From Epiperipatus broadwayi (lineage: Eukaryota; Onychophora; Udeonychophora; Euonychophora; Peripatidae), in the NCBI GenBank assembly GCA_028023455.1, contig JAQFVV010000013.1, forward strand, positions 13,344,258-13,408,257: a stretch of DNA of 64,000 nt, given 5' to 3'. The translations under genes and the position numbers were made by a program. Of this stretch, positions 47,701-59,967 are shown piece after piece. The stretch's first letter is position 1. Each line of letters opens with the position of its first letter. The notes under the pieces are model-generated. The model was not told the origin of the DNA and did no database searches. It saw nothing but the letters and a program-made list of their open reading frames with translations.

Positions 47701-49974
47701 AGAATGTTTTACTGAATTCAGTCTGCGCATAATATTCATCTAATTGACTGATTCTTTGTTGCTTTTGCATTTGAGACCCCTAATCTAACAGCTTTGTAAA
47801 TTATCTAAGTATACTAAATAGTTTGCTTCTGGAAGATTAGTTTTTTATATACATATGAAATAATACTCTCATATTATAATATTCTAATTCCTTCCACATA
47901 ACATATCAATATATTCCACAGCTTAAAGCATCAGCACTTTCAGGAATTTGAATATATAATGGAAAAAATACAAGAATGTTATGAACACTACATTTAGTTT
48001 TAAATAATGAAAGCAACTTGATTAATTAAAAATTACTTAAGATTATGCACACATTTTTTAATTAATGAGAAAAAAAATAAAATGATAATATGCTGCAATA
48101 TCTATCTTTCATTAATCTCTTTAACTTGCCATATATTGCTGGCATATACAATTCTTTTTACATTATTATCATATATATATACATAATGAAGCAATATCAA
48201 TCAGCCTTGCAATCATGATGAGAAGCAGCATCTGAAAACAAATACAAATTTCAATAATACAGCTTAATATATATTAAAATGGCCTAGCTAATAAAATAAA
48301 TGATAAAAGAAATAATTTGCAAATAAAGGGAAAAAACAAGTTCAGCTTAAATACTTTTACAATTATATACTTCAGAAAAGAAAAAAATCCTTTTAGTAAG
48401 CTACATTTTTAAAATTACAGATTTATCTTCAGCAGTTATCTTAATATTTCTTGATGCCACTTCAGTTTCTTCATCAGTCATTTTGGGATTAATCTCCAAT
48501 TTGAGGTCTTTGAATTTTTTACATTGTTTTGTTTCAGTAAGCTAGGGCATTTTTGAACAGCAAGAACAAACTTCTATCAGGATATGCAAAAATAAACAAA
48601 TTGGCCTCTACATCATTATCACCTGATTACTAACTGAAATGCATGGCATGGAATCATTTCAATGTTGAGAAATGTTTGCAATTAGCATATCTTTTAGAAA
48701 GTCATTTTCATAGAAAAAATTTTCATCTTAAAAAAAATCAGACACTAAAAAGTCTTTTCTAGTTATATCATTTTTATACAAATAGTTATCATGCTGCAGT
48801 TTTTTTGTTAGCCTTATATTTGTTTCTCTTCTATTACTCAGGCTTTGTGGTGCATTATAGTTTCATACGCTCTCTATGAATGAATGAATAAGAAACTATT
48901 TTTTCACATCAATTATATTTTTCTCAAGTTTTTTTGATCATGACAAAAACGTTTTTTGCCCACAAGCTAATGTTTATGAAAAGCTGTTTTTCTTAACATT
49001 AATTATAGTTTTTTTGTTGTTGTTTTAAGTCCAAGTGTAAACAGATTAAACAAATAATCTCTGAATTAAGTATAATTCATTATATATTTTAACTAACATG
49101 TATTTTTTTATTTGAATATAAAATGATTTTTTCATCAAGTCTTAGTGATAAGTTCTTGAATTAGGTATTTTTGTATTTCTTTTTTTTTTTTATATTTATC
49201 TTTATCTCTTCTATATAAAACATACTCCCGAGTTAAAAATTAAAAAGTTAAGCCTGTACAGAATCTTCTAAGATCTTAAATACAATATCTTTATGTATCA
49301 AATACCATATGCTTTTACATAAACAATTGCAAATTTATTATTTACAAAACTATAATCATCACAAACATTTTTATCCATTTTAAATTCAATATATTTGATG
49401 CAGATACTTATTAACAACAGTTTGGTAACTTTTGATTTGATTTTAAGGTCAATTATTTAAATATTTTGTAACTATTTAGTATAAAGATTTTTAATTACTT
49501 TAAAGTCTAGTGAGCTTTTTGTTACTTCAAATGATTCTATCACTATATGAACTCGTATTTCCTTTATCTATATATATGAAATGAACACAGATATATTTCT
49601 ACAGTCATCTCATTATAAGAGATCAATGGAAAAGATCTGACTCCTTATCTATAAATGTCCATTATGATGAGGAAGAGATAAATACCTTTCTAAATAATTA
49701 TCAAAATCAGTTAACAAATTATTTTAATAATAAAATACTTATACTTTTATATAAAAGTAAGAAGAAAAAATTTAATACCAATAATTATATGCTTTAGAGT
49801 AGGGTAAAGAGAAGTGCTCTTAGAAAAAAAATTATTAGAGTTACTTTATTCAAATATTTTTTTCTATTCTTAAATAAAAGAGGCATGGTTTATTTTTAAT
49901 AATTCCTACACAATCAATAAAAAGGAAAATAGTGTTCAACTATCTTTAGCTTTCAATATAAATTATACATTGCA

Positions 49975-50045
49975 TCTTGCAACTAATGAATGCTATAAAT
50001 TTGCTTAAACATTGCATCTTGCAACTAATGAATACTATGAATTTG
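49975..50045 (+). repeat. Direct repeat, about 40 bp, two copies
   Basis: ACATTGCATCTTGCAACTAA then TGAATRCTATRAATTTG occurs at about 49968-50004 and 50009-50045. A short tandem duplication. Confidence 0.8.
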
Positions 50046-51599
50046 GCTTCATCAGCCGAAAATGCACTCAGACATTGTCTAAATATATATACTGAATAAA
50101 ATTTCTTAGCCAATATTCAAAACATTGAAATAAATCTATTAGAAATATTTTAATTTGAAAGATATTGCTTTCTTTGAAAAATTTTTTTTACTATAATTAA
50201 ATTTGCTTCCACTTTCAATCTTTTTTAAGTCTTTTAATGAAAAGGATTAAAAGTTGCAGAATTTAGTTTAATATAATTTTAATAATGATGATAGTTTGTC
50301 ATTATTTACATTTCTATATTTTAGTAACCATTTCAATATTTAGAGCTATATTATAAATTTTTATAAATTCTTACCTTATACAAAATGTAAATAAAACAAT
50401 ATTATGAACAATTTGCACTAAAAAGAGTAAAAGTAATCATCTTACTATTCATTTTCTAAATGAATGATTTTTGTGTTACATATGTCCATCTAAATGAATG
50501 CTTCCTATTACCCCTTGGGGGAGGGAGAGGTGCTGCTCCGTTTTAAAGGAGCAATAGTGCCTTGGATGCAATTAATAAATGTATTGAATAAAAATAAGAC
50601 TGGTGGAAGGATAAGAAAAAAAAATTGAAAACTATTAGCACTTTTTTTTTTTTTATTCTGTAACACAGTTAAAATTGTAATGATTACTTTATTTTCCAAA
50701 TAAATGCAAATTGCAAGTTCAAATTTTACATAGTCTTAACAAATAAGTGTTGGCAGCATGTATCAATAGGAACATGTGAGTGTAATGACTTGTTTACATT
50801 ACAATACTTTAAATAGACAATATGTTTGGAATCTAATTGAGATTGTTTTTGAACTGTAATGACAAGTAGTTAACAATTGTGCAACTATAATAAATATTTA
50901 AAAATTTTAATTCCTATTGATAGTTTCGATTGTTATAAACCAAATTATTGTTGTTTCAATAAACTATTTAATTTACTTATAAATTTTTAATATTTTTTTA
51001 CATATCTATCAAGTTTTAGTGTCTTCTAGTGCTCAGTAATAAAATGGCGGATTTGTAATAGTACAATGCTAATTGAATTATACATTCAATATGTTTGTAA
51101 TATTTTTTTTTTTTTTTTACAATATTAATGAAAATGGGAGAATAAAAGTGTACAATAACTTAACTATTAACATTTATTTATATCTATCAAATCATCTATA
51201 TTAGTAACAAAAAATTATTTAAATATGGGCTAATTAAATTAAAACTATATTGATTTTTAGTTGCTTATTTTTTGATAAATTTAGTTTGAGATTTGTCAGT
51301 TTTATATCAAATACAAATATCTAATGCTGAGCAAGAACCAAACTCATTTTATTAGTTTTATAGTATTTTAGTTTGTCTTTTGCCATCTTATGTAAAAACC
51401 GTTATATTCTTAACACAAGAAAAATTAATTTTTTAATTAAATAAATTGTTATATCTCTTGATAATATTACACTGCAATTATGGTTAATAAACACAAGAAT
51501 TTGATTTTTTTATTGATAATTTCATGGTTGAATCTAAGATAAATTTTAAACAATATATTATTAAATGTACAGAACTATGATTTTATTCACTTGCTTACA

Positions 51600-53420
51600 A
51601 CCAATATGATACCAATGTGTCTGATTTGACAAAAGTTTATGCTGATAAGAAAGATACAAATTTATTTTATTTTCAAGCATTTAAAAAAATTTTGAGACAG
51701 CTGACATTGGCAAAATGCATATTTTTTACTATTCATTAGTGATTGCTAAATCAGGAAAATTGCATACTATTGGTAAATTATTTTTACATTGTGTAAATGA
51801 AGTAATATATACTATATATAAAACAAAATTAATTTCACCACTTTTTTTTTCAAATCTAGTTTTATTTTATGAACCTATGTTTTGATTATATTATGCAATT
51901 ATTATCAAGAATTATTCCTATAAAACATGTATTATATATCATACAAATATATATTTACAATAACTTAATAAAATATTTTCACATAGAAAACAAATGAAAA
52001 CTGGTTCATAAAATAAAATTTGAAAAGAAAAAGATGAATTTAATGTTATATATAATGGGTTATATTTGGAAAGAAAATAATGAAATACTAATAATGGTAT
52101 AATTAATAAAGTGCTGATTTTAAATAATAATACTACTGCTATATAAACTAATAGCTAATATTATTAAGAAAATTTCTTTGAGCAGTAGTACAGAGCAAAA
52201 AATTAATTGATTAAATGACTCAAGATATTGAAGATTATGTATTTAAAAATATTTCAGTTCTCTATACAATACTTGATGAACTTTTCCAAGAAATGAAGAC
52301 ATTTTTAGTTTACATGCAATTAAAAAAAAATTTGCAAATAATTATTATTTTCCAAAAAATGTTCAAATTGATAATAAGAATGGATATTTCATGCATTGGA
52401 AGAGTTTTTTAAATAAAAAGAAATTCTCTACTAATATCTTGTTAACTGCTACTGATGAGTGTTTTTTTGCATATTTTAAAAAAGCAGTTCCAAATGTATT
52501 TGCAGTACTTTGTTTTATTCATTGTCAATATCTAGTGGCTAAAAATCTGACTAAATACCTACGTAGGTCATTATATTGCATCATTAAAACAATCAGTAAA
52601 ATCAGAAGAAGCATTTCGTCGAATAACATTAGCATTGACAGTGGTGAATTCGGTTGCTTATTACTTTATACTGAAGTTTATTGACCAATAAAATTGACTG
52701 TTTAGATTGGTTTTATAAAATCTTTGATTCGCTGAAGTTTATTGATTATTAAAAGGTATCTATTTACATTGGTCTTATGAAACTGATTCATTGCTAAAGT
52801 TTCTAAAAAACAAAGTTGATGCTTTATGAGCCATCTCGATTCCAAAAATGATATAGCAAGTCTACAGCTTAAAGACTATAAGCTGAGTTTAATCAAATAA
52901 AATTTTCTGTTGTTTGTGTCAAAACTTATTCTATATAAATTGAATTTAGGATGAAAGAAATTTAGTCAGTTCTAAATTTATCATCAGTAGAAAAACATGA
53001 TGAAGAGTTACCTATTGTCCACATTTCAAAGCTCTATTCTGATTCCAATCAACTATTCGAAGATATTTTTAAAATGAATGTAATCCTTTTTCAAATACAG
53101 GCACAGAAGAATCCAAATTTACAAGAATTGATGGAAGCATTAACAAATGAGGAATTTAAATGTAAAGACTGTTACCAGTAGTTCTGGTAACAAAGCAGAT
53201 ATCTGCATTTTAACTTGGATTATGAACTATAATATGAAAGATTTTAACTGCATTTCCGTACATCATATTTAGTGAAACTTCAGGTCAGTGCAGGAAAATA
53301 AATCTGTTAATTAAAAAAAGAAATTGACTACAAATAGCTAATCATGGTGATTAAAAATTGCTGCTGACAAAAATAGAGCCAAATATAAATAAATTGTCAA
53401 CAGTGTACCAGATTCTTCCT
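51600..53420 (+). mobile_element. hAT-superfamily transposase remnant (ZBED/SCAND3-like)
   Basis: Plus-strand pieces lie in the order of a ZBED5/SCAND3-type hAT transposase. FYFQAFKK (51650-51690) comes first, then LVIAKSGKLHTIGKLFLHC (51735-51795) and MTQDIED (52215). Then TATDECFFAYFKKAVPNVF, CFIHCQYLVAKNL and FGCLLLYTEV (52391-52684; the insertion-domain block ending in LLLHTEVRW in intact relatives). The C-terminal dimerisation block follows: HFRTSYLVKL, then KKRN, LQIANHGD and LLTKIEPNINKLSTV (53255-53405). Frameshifts, stops and an internal palindrome insertion break it. The BED zinc finger and terminal inverted repeats were not identified. It lies in the third intron in the gene's own orientation. 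Confidence 0.75.
51838..52035. repeat. Inverted repeat nested in the hAT remnant
   Basis: TTTTTTTTCAAATCTAGTTT then TATTTTATGAACC near 51843-51875 is answered by GGTTCATAAAATAAAATTTG then AAAAGAAAAAG near 52002-52032. About 200 bp, AT-rich inside. It interrupts the transposase reading, so it inserted later and may be a small foldback/MITE. Confidence 0.6.
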
Positions 53421-54129
53421 CATTAGGATTATTTTCAGGGTTATTTATGATTTTTATTTTAATATCCTTTGTTATTTTAATTTTCTGTATGTGATTTAAA
53501 AAAATAAATTTTATAATTTCAAAGTTGGCTATGTTGTAGGATATAGGTGCATTAAAGAACACAAATTGGTTACTGCATCTTTCTGTTTGTTTGTTTAAAG
53601 AAAACAGATTTCCAGGGAGCAGTGAGGGATTTTTTTTTACGAAATTCTATAATAGTAATAATTTTCAATTAAGAATCAAAATTTGCAAACAATGTATATA
53701 GTAATGTTGAACCACTTACAGTGCAATCAATTTCTGGCTAATTGATTTCTATTAGGAAGAATTATAAGTTTTATTTAATGTCTATTGATGTACTCAATAC
53801 TTGCAGAATGCTGTTTTCTAGAACAGAGAGAAATATCCTTATCAAATGTAGATTAAATTTCAACTAGAGAAATTATTAGATGCATAATGTAAGTAATTTA
53901 AAATAGATTTGAATAAAGGCAGAAAATTATTTTAGGAAAGAAATTAAACTTGTGATACAACCACCAAGACAGTAAATATCAGTGGAAAAATAGAATAGTG
54001 AAGAAATAAAAAAAGAATAGCAACAGAAAATTTTAAAAAAAACCATTACAAAACACATGAAGTACATTGGAATAACTAAAGATAATGGAATTTTTAAATT
54101 TTGGATTTGAGCTGAAGATATTTTATTAG

Positions 54130-54300
54130 GTTACCATCAAGTCAACAATGACTTCTGGCAATTTTATGAATAGTAATTCTCTAGAATGATCTTCCATTTA
54201 TTAGGTTTTTTAGGCACTTTTTTATTATTATGATAATGGTGTCCATCTTATTGGTTTTTTCCCTCACTATCAACTTTTATAAACTTTGTGTAATTGTTTA
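54130..54300 (+). repeat. Possible ancient interspersed repeat
   Basis: ATCAAGTCAACAATGACTTC, TGGCAATTTTATGAATAG and TTCTCTAGAATGATCTTCCA have the look of a widespread old SINE/LINE-type consensus (AAGTC.AC..TGACT..TGGC....ATGAAT). There is no second copy in the window, so this is recognition from memory only. Confidence 0.25.
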
Positions 54301-55340
54301 ATTAATGAGATGATCTGATAATGATATGGCCAAAATAAGAATTTCATTTTGATCATTTGTGCTTTTATCAGGATTTTAGGTATAATTTGATCAAATATTC
54401 AATAGTTCATTTTCCTTGATCACAAGACTTCTAAAAATTTTACCAATATCACCATTGAAGTTATTACTTTTCTTTCCTTTTTTACTGCGGAAATTTCAGC
54501 CTTAAATGAATCGCAGAAATCACTATAGCTTGAACAATTCTGGTTTGCTCTTCAAAAATATATTTCTTCATTATAGATTCAAGAATTGTTTATGGATTGA
54601 TTGTTAATTGAGGAAAGTGAAAAAAAATCTCGATTGATTGAATAGAACTTTTTTGGGCCAATATGTGATTTGGTTCTCAGATATCATATATCAATATAGC
54701 TGCTATATGATAGATAGATAAATAAATAAATGAATATATAATGGTTATAGAAACTAAAATTAGTATCTAGTGCTTTTTAAAGGAAATAATCATAACGCAT
54801 GAAATCTGAATAAAAAAATAAAGTGACTTTAGATCTAATTTGAAACGAACAAAAAAATTGTTTGATGTTAATTGAAACAAAGATTCAGAAATACGCTAAT
54901 TGTATTTCAAAATATTCCAAATACTTTTATCCACATGTTTTTACCTAATTAAAATTGTTGCTGCATGTAAATCAAGGGTTTGTGAATGTTTTTATTATTA
55001 TTATTATACAGACACATGCAAAAAAGTATAATTGGATGTTAGAATTTTAGATTTATAACCAGTTTCGGGTCATATAAAATGACAAACCTTTTTTATTGTT
55101 ATGCTTTTTCTTATCTATTATTAATATTAAACGTCTTTACGTTGCAGTTCTGATTTCATATTTTTTTTTGATTCTATAAATTATATTTAATTTTATATAT
55201 CTATTTTTATAATATATTTTTGCTGCTTTTATTTTCAGTTCTAGTATTAGTTTTTTTTTATTAATGTTATAGTAAAATTTGTTTAACTTTGAATTAAGCA
55301 ATAGTTTGGATTGTCTTCAACCTTCAAATCAAAAGTAATT

Positions 55341-55353
55341 GGGGGGGGGGGGG
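55341..55353 (+). repeat. Homopolymer G tract
   Basis: A run of about 13 G, followed about 80 bp on by a C-rich stretch (55435-55450). The two could pair in single-stranded form. Length is error-prone. Confidence 0.8.
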
Positions 55354-55469
55354 ATTAAATTAAAATAATGATATTTTTTTTTATTTATATTGAAAATTTA
55401 ATTCTTAATTTTTATTTGCTGAATTTATTGTGTAGCCCCCCACCCCCTTCCAAAAAATAATTTCCATAA

Positions 55470-55812
55470 TTATACTTTCAAACTCTCTCCAGCTTTCCAT
55501 TCTATCTCACACAACTGATACACATGACCACACACAAATGTAAAAGATAAATTTTCTCCAATATATGTATTTCATGCTGAACAAGCACTCATCAGTTGAT
55601 CTAGATCATTATCTCCCACATATATATAATCAGTGCTCAGTTTATATATGTGTGTGGGAGATAGTGATTTGAACCAACAGATTAGCACAAAATACTTATA
55701 TTGGAGGTCATTTGTCTTTTTCACATGTGTGTGGTCATGTGTATCGCTTGTATGAGCTTGAATGGAGAGCTGAAGGAAGTTTGAAAATCTGTGTTCAAAT
55801 TCTATTATAATT
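55470..55812. mobile_element. Foldback element (family E), about 340 bp
   Basis: Left arm: TCAAACTCTCTCCAGCTTTC, CACATGACCACACACAAATG, TAAATTTTCTCCAATATATG and ATCATTATCTCCCACATATA. The right arm has the complements: ATATGTGTGTGGGAGATAG, TATTGGAGGTCATTTGTC, CATGTGTGTGGTCATGTGTA and GAGAGCTGAAGGAAGTTTGA. Centre near 55632. Imperfect, non-coding. Confidence 0.75.
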
Positions 55813-57454
55813 ACATTTAAACTCCAGGTATATGAAGTGTGCCTGTATTTCAAAAATTATACTTTTTGTAATTATTATTTGATCTGATTTTTTTTTGCTT
55901 CCGTTTTTTTTTTTTTAAAGATTTTGTTAATAATGAAGAAAAAAAAAATTAAATTTGAAGTATTGCCTATTTAAATATATAGCACTAAGAATGCATAATC
56001 TATAAATGCAGACATAAGAATCCTTTACAAGTCAGGCTTTTTAGAGCAGTTTTAATATACTTATGAATAATAACTTCTGTTATCAATGTCATCCATTAAT
56101 CTGATGTTATTTGCGAGTTTATTAAAATGACTTTTGGAAGTTTGACTTGTTTAATATGCTTATAATTTGCATATTATAAGATTATTATTTTATAAACATT
56201 ATTACATTACCCTGCATGGTTTGGTGCTGTGGTAGAAAAGCAGACTTTGGAACTTAAATTGGATGTATTGCACCCAGCTGTCACTATTTGCACTTGACAT
56301 ATTTATGAATTTCCAAAAGTAAAAGTCATTCCATTATTTTTATTTATTATTAATAGTATTCTTTTTATCATATTTAAAAAAAAAAATTTTTAAATTTAAA
56401 AATATAAATAAATATTTAAATACCCTCATAAAAATATCTAGGTTCAATTTATTTGCTAATATTTATTTCAATGATATTTGATCTTTTATCCATTTTTCCA
56501 TTATACCCAGAAGATTTCGTTAAAATTGTTAAAAATGTTGGTCATAATTAAATATATCAACAAAATAATCCAGCATATAATTTAACTTAGCATAATTATT
56601 CTGATCAAAGTAAGATAGCAAAAGAAAACAAAAATAAATAGACTAAATGGATTTTTTTTTACCACATTTCACTTCAATAGCAATATATATGTAATAATCT
56701 TAAAAATACTTTAATTGAAAAAAAAAATTATTTGTATTTTATATTATAATACATTTAAATGATTCTAGTGTTTATTGGGAAATTTTAGACTTTGAATTAT
56801 GAAACATTGTACATTATAAAATATTCACATTTAATAAGTTGTAATATATTTATTAGTTTTAAAATTAATCACATTTTTCTATGACTTCTTTTAGTAATAT
56901 CTGTTTTTTCTAAGTCATAGTTTAGATCCCATCTCAATTTGCATGACCAAGCAATAATTCATCATTATAATAATTAGTTTTTCATAGCTTGCAATTTTAT
57001 TAATAAATTTGTTCGTATGTTGTAGTGTACATATCAATATTCATAGCTAAATCAAGTAATTTGATTATTAAACTTTCATTAGAAACTAATTTTTGTGAAT
57101 AAATTTGTTTAAATTTTCAGTATATTAAAAGAAATTAGTCAAATGAAAACTAAAATTATATAGTAATATCTTCTTTTTTTAAAAATTAAATTGGTTATTC
57201 AAATAGATTTGTCTTCATTTTTTATCTTAGAAAATCAAATGAGTAAACTAAAATTATACAGTGTTATCTTCTTTTTTTTTTTTAAAAAAATAATAATTTA
57301 AAGTTTTTTAAATATATTTGCCTTATTATTTTTCTAACTACATTAATAAATTAATATAATAACTATATTTCGCCATTGTGTGTCATTTTTATCATCAGCT
57401 GCAGTAAAATCAAATCAGATCATCAATGTATGTTACGTATTTCTTTTAAGAGTG

Positions 57455-57845
57455 GTGAAGACAAGTGAAATCCTGAAGGTTTGTGATGATGGTATTTTAG
57501 GTGTATTCGTATATTGTACTATTTCCATCTAATATTAAGTATTGAATGTCTTTAGAAAAATTTATGACTGTTGCCTTTGGCATGATGGCTCAGTTATTAG
57601 TTAGAGCATTACCTTAAAATTCAATATTCAAGAATCTAAGGGTCCAGATTCAATTTACATGCTAGTACTGTCACTAGTCAGGCCATCTACACCTGAAAAA
57701 GAGAGGAGAATAATACCTTTCTTAAACACTATACATATACTAAGCTGTGTGCTATTAATAACAGTTGAATGTAATTGGAAAGACATTCAATACCTAATAT
57801 TAGATGATAGAAATAGTCCAGTATATAAATACAACTTAAGTGAAA
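57455..57845 (+). mobile_element. tRNA-headed SINE (family B) with inverted partial tail
   Basis: A + head (GGCTCAGTTATTAGTTAGAGC A box; CAGATTCAATTTACA degenerate B box, 57586-57662) is followed by the tail (TAGTCAGGCC, CACCTGAAAAAGAGAGGAG, ACATTCAATACCTAATATTA). It is preceded by the outermost tail part in the opposite direction (57465-57565: TTTGTGATGATGGTATTTTA, ATTAAGTATTGAATGTC). The two tail pieces form an inverted repeat around the head, as in the 9957-11180 cluster. Confidence 0.7.
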
Positions 57846-59230
57846 TGTTTTTAAAATAAACATGCATTTTAAAAATGAAATTCTCATTGATATTACTATT
57901 TTCATACTAAATATTATACTTTTTGTTATTTAATAATGAAACTTTAAAATTTCAGCTCTTAACATAATTTTTAAGATATCCACAATGACGGATTAAAATA
58001 ACTGAATGATTATTCATTCAGGAGGTCATTTGATATTCAAACATTAAAAATGGCAAGTTGAGATATAATCCAGGAACTTTTAGCTCTAGAGCAAGTTGTT
58101 CTATCACTGCATTGGATTTTTCATAGATCACCGATATTTTATTTGTAACCATAAATTGTTTTACAATTCTTTCATATGATTCTATTTGAGTTATCACTCT
58201 GTTCCTGTATATAGAAGGAGACTTTGGTCCTCTTCACTGTCAGTCATCTGTAAATATACGTAATCAATAGGTACTGTTGGTAGTGTTAAACGGAAAACTA
58301 AATTCTCTAGAGCACATGAGTGGTCTTTTTTTTTTTTGTATATTGTTAAAATAATATCCATCTCTATTGGATGAGTCAAATTTTCATTTTTAGAATCAGT
58401 GGAGTACATTGTTTTAATCGATCCTAGTCAAATAGTTAATAAAATGTGTAGAAAAAAATTCAAGTTCAACTGAAATTTGAATATTATTTATCTGAAAAAA
58501 TAAATAGATAGATTTTCTAAGTGTATTAATTTTAATAACAATTATAGTCTATCACTTAGTAAACCTAAAAGTTAGAGATCTTAAATTTTTATACAAACTT
58601 GTTGTTCAGAAAATTATCTCTATATAATTTTAAATATTTCCTTTAATAATTGTATATACAAAATACACCCTCCTAGCTTATTTTGTATTGGGAATTGCTC
58701 ATTTCCTATTTCAAAATTGTTATCTTTTATTTTGATTATCTAATCCTTATAGATTTCATTACTCAAAAGGTTTTTGATTTAACATGGAAAAAATTATTAA
58801 TAATCTTAAAAAAAAACAAAACTGTATAGACATATATTTTTTGTCAATATATATATATCGTTTTCTTTATTTTTTTGTTTATATTATGAAATGCAATATA
58901 TGGAGCAAATTGCTGTTGACTTAATACTGCAAATTTGTAGGAATTGTTTTATATCATTTTGATTCCTAAACTTGTGCTTAGATAGAAAAATGATGTATAA
59001 TAGTATTAATACATTAGGTTAAACAGGCTTTTCATAAATATAATTCATCATGGAAGAATATTTTAGGTATGAAAAAAATATATAGAATACTGGTAGTAAT
59101 TTTTTTTTTTTTTCAAAGTTTAAATTGCAAAAAAAGACAAATCAATTTATTATTAAAATATCAAATTATATATCACTATTTATATTAATTTTATTTATAT
59201 TAATAATATTGAATCTCAATTTGATTTCAG

Positions 59231-59429
59231 GACCATGAACAAAGAGATGACAAATTTCATCCTGATGATAAATATAGAGAAGAAGGCCAGGACGTTGATC
59301 CAAGAGATGAAAAATTACCCCGTAAAAGAGGAAGATTCGAAAGCCCTGATGTTGCGAAAGATTTAGATTTGGATGGTCATTATCGTAAAAAACGAGCAAA
59401 GTTATCAGATCCGGAAGATGGTCTTCAAG
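59231..59429 (+). CDS. Exon 4 of the charged nuclear-type protein gene
   Basis: A 199-bp exon between TTGATTTCAG and GTAGAT: 66 codons plus one trailing G. The peptide reads DHEQRDDKFHPDDKYREE, then GQDVDPRDEKLPRKRGRFES, then PDVAKDLDLDGHYRKKRAK and LSDPEDGLQ. Two basic clusters (PRKRGR and RKKRAK) are likely nuclear-localisation signals; the rest is acidic and disordered in character. It has no Cys and almost no aromatic residues. Phase 0 entry and a trailing base complete Glu with the next exon 253 bp away. Confidence 0.85.
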
Positions 59430-59682
59430 GTAGATATTTGATATTTAAATCATGTATTTCTATAGTTTTATTTAAACTCCTGCAGTAAAGTCATCTTATT
59501 ACATGTGTGTGTGACATTAGTAGACATTAGCAACTGCATTTTAGCCCTAGACAACTGTATCAAAATGCCAGCACAAACTTCCTTGAAATTTGAAGTTGAG
59601 ATCATGATGTTTTGTGTATGTTTTGAATTGTATTATCAGATTTGGCCTATTATGTGGTAATAGTAATTTCTTTTTTTTTTAG
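59430..59682 (+). other. Intron, 253 bp
   Basis: GTAGAT donor; long T-run and AG acceptor (TTTTTTTTTTAG). It is the only short intron in the visible gene. Confidence 0.85.
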
Positions 59683-59967
59683 AAAATGAGCCTGCTAAAA
59701 CTGCAGATCCTTCTACACCAGATCATGAATATACTGAAGAGAGAAACAAAATTGCAAGAGATAAGGAAACTCGAGAGAAAGAACGAGTCAAAGAAAAAGA
59801 GCGAGATAAAGAAAAAGATAGACAGCGGAGTAAAGAAAAAGAACGTGAAAAAGATAAAGATCGAGAATGGGATAAAGAAAAAGATAAGATCAAAGACACA
59901 GACAGAGACAAAGAAAAAGACAAGATACGAATTCGAGAAAATGACATTGATGCTCCTCATCCAGTTG
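59683..59967 (+). CDS. Exon 5 of the charged nuclear-type protein gene (single-alpha-helix-like)
   Basis: A 285-bp exon: two leading bases, 94 codons, one trailing base before GTTAGT. The start ENEPAKTADPSTPDHEYTEE is followed from about residue 20 by roughly 60 residues that are nearly all Lys, Glu, Arg and Asp in short alternating blocks (KEKERDKEKDRQRSKEKERE and on), ending RIRENDIDAPHPV. Such alternating charge favours a long solvent-exposed single alpha helix and is common in RNA-processing proteins (ZC3H13, RBM25, THOC2 and others), so it does not identify the family. The frame that fits the splice phase is the one given; a longer ATG frame in another register over the same bases is a shadow. 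Confidence 0.85.

Larger units (their letters stand above)
43869..59230 (+). other. Intron, 15362 bp
   Basis: GTAAGA donor and TTGATTTCAG acceptor. Contains TG/TA microsatellites (44130-44290, 45695-45725), a duplicated segment (44534/44655), a hAT remnant (51600-53420), a foldback (55470) and a SINE (57455). The stretches 45730-49900 and 58000-59200 show nothing but AT-rich sequence. Confidence 0.7.

Noticed and set aside
50514-50585. GC-richer patch with GCTCC...GGAGC hairpin
   Set aside because: Short stem and no second copy or recognised family; may be a repeat scrap but cannot be supported.
59679-59960. Ser/Phe-rich frames on the minus strand opposite exon 5
   Set aside because: Antisense shadows of the KEKE-coding repeat.
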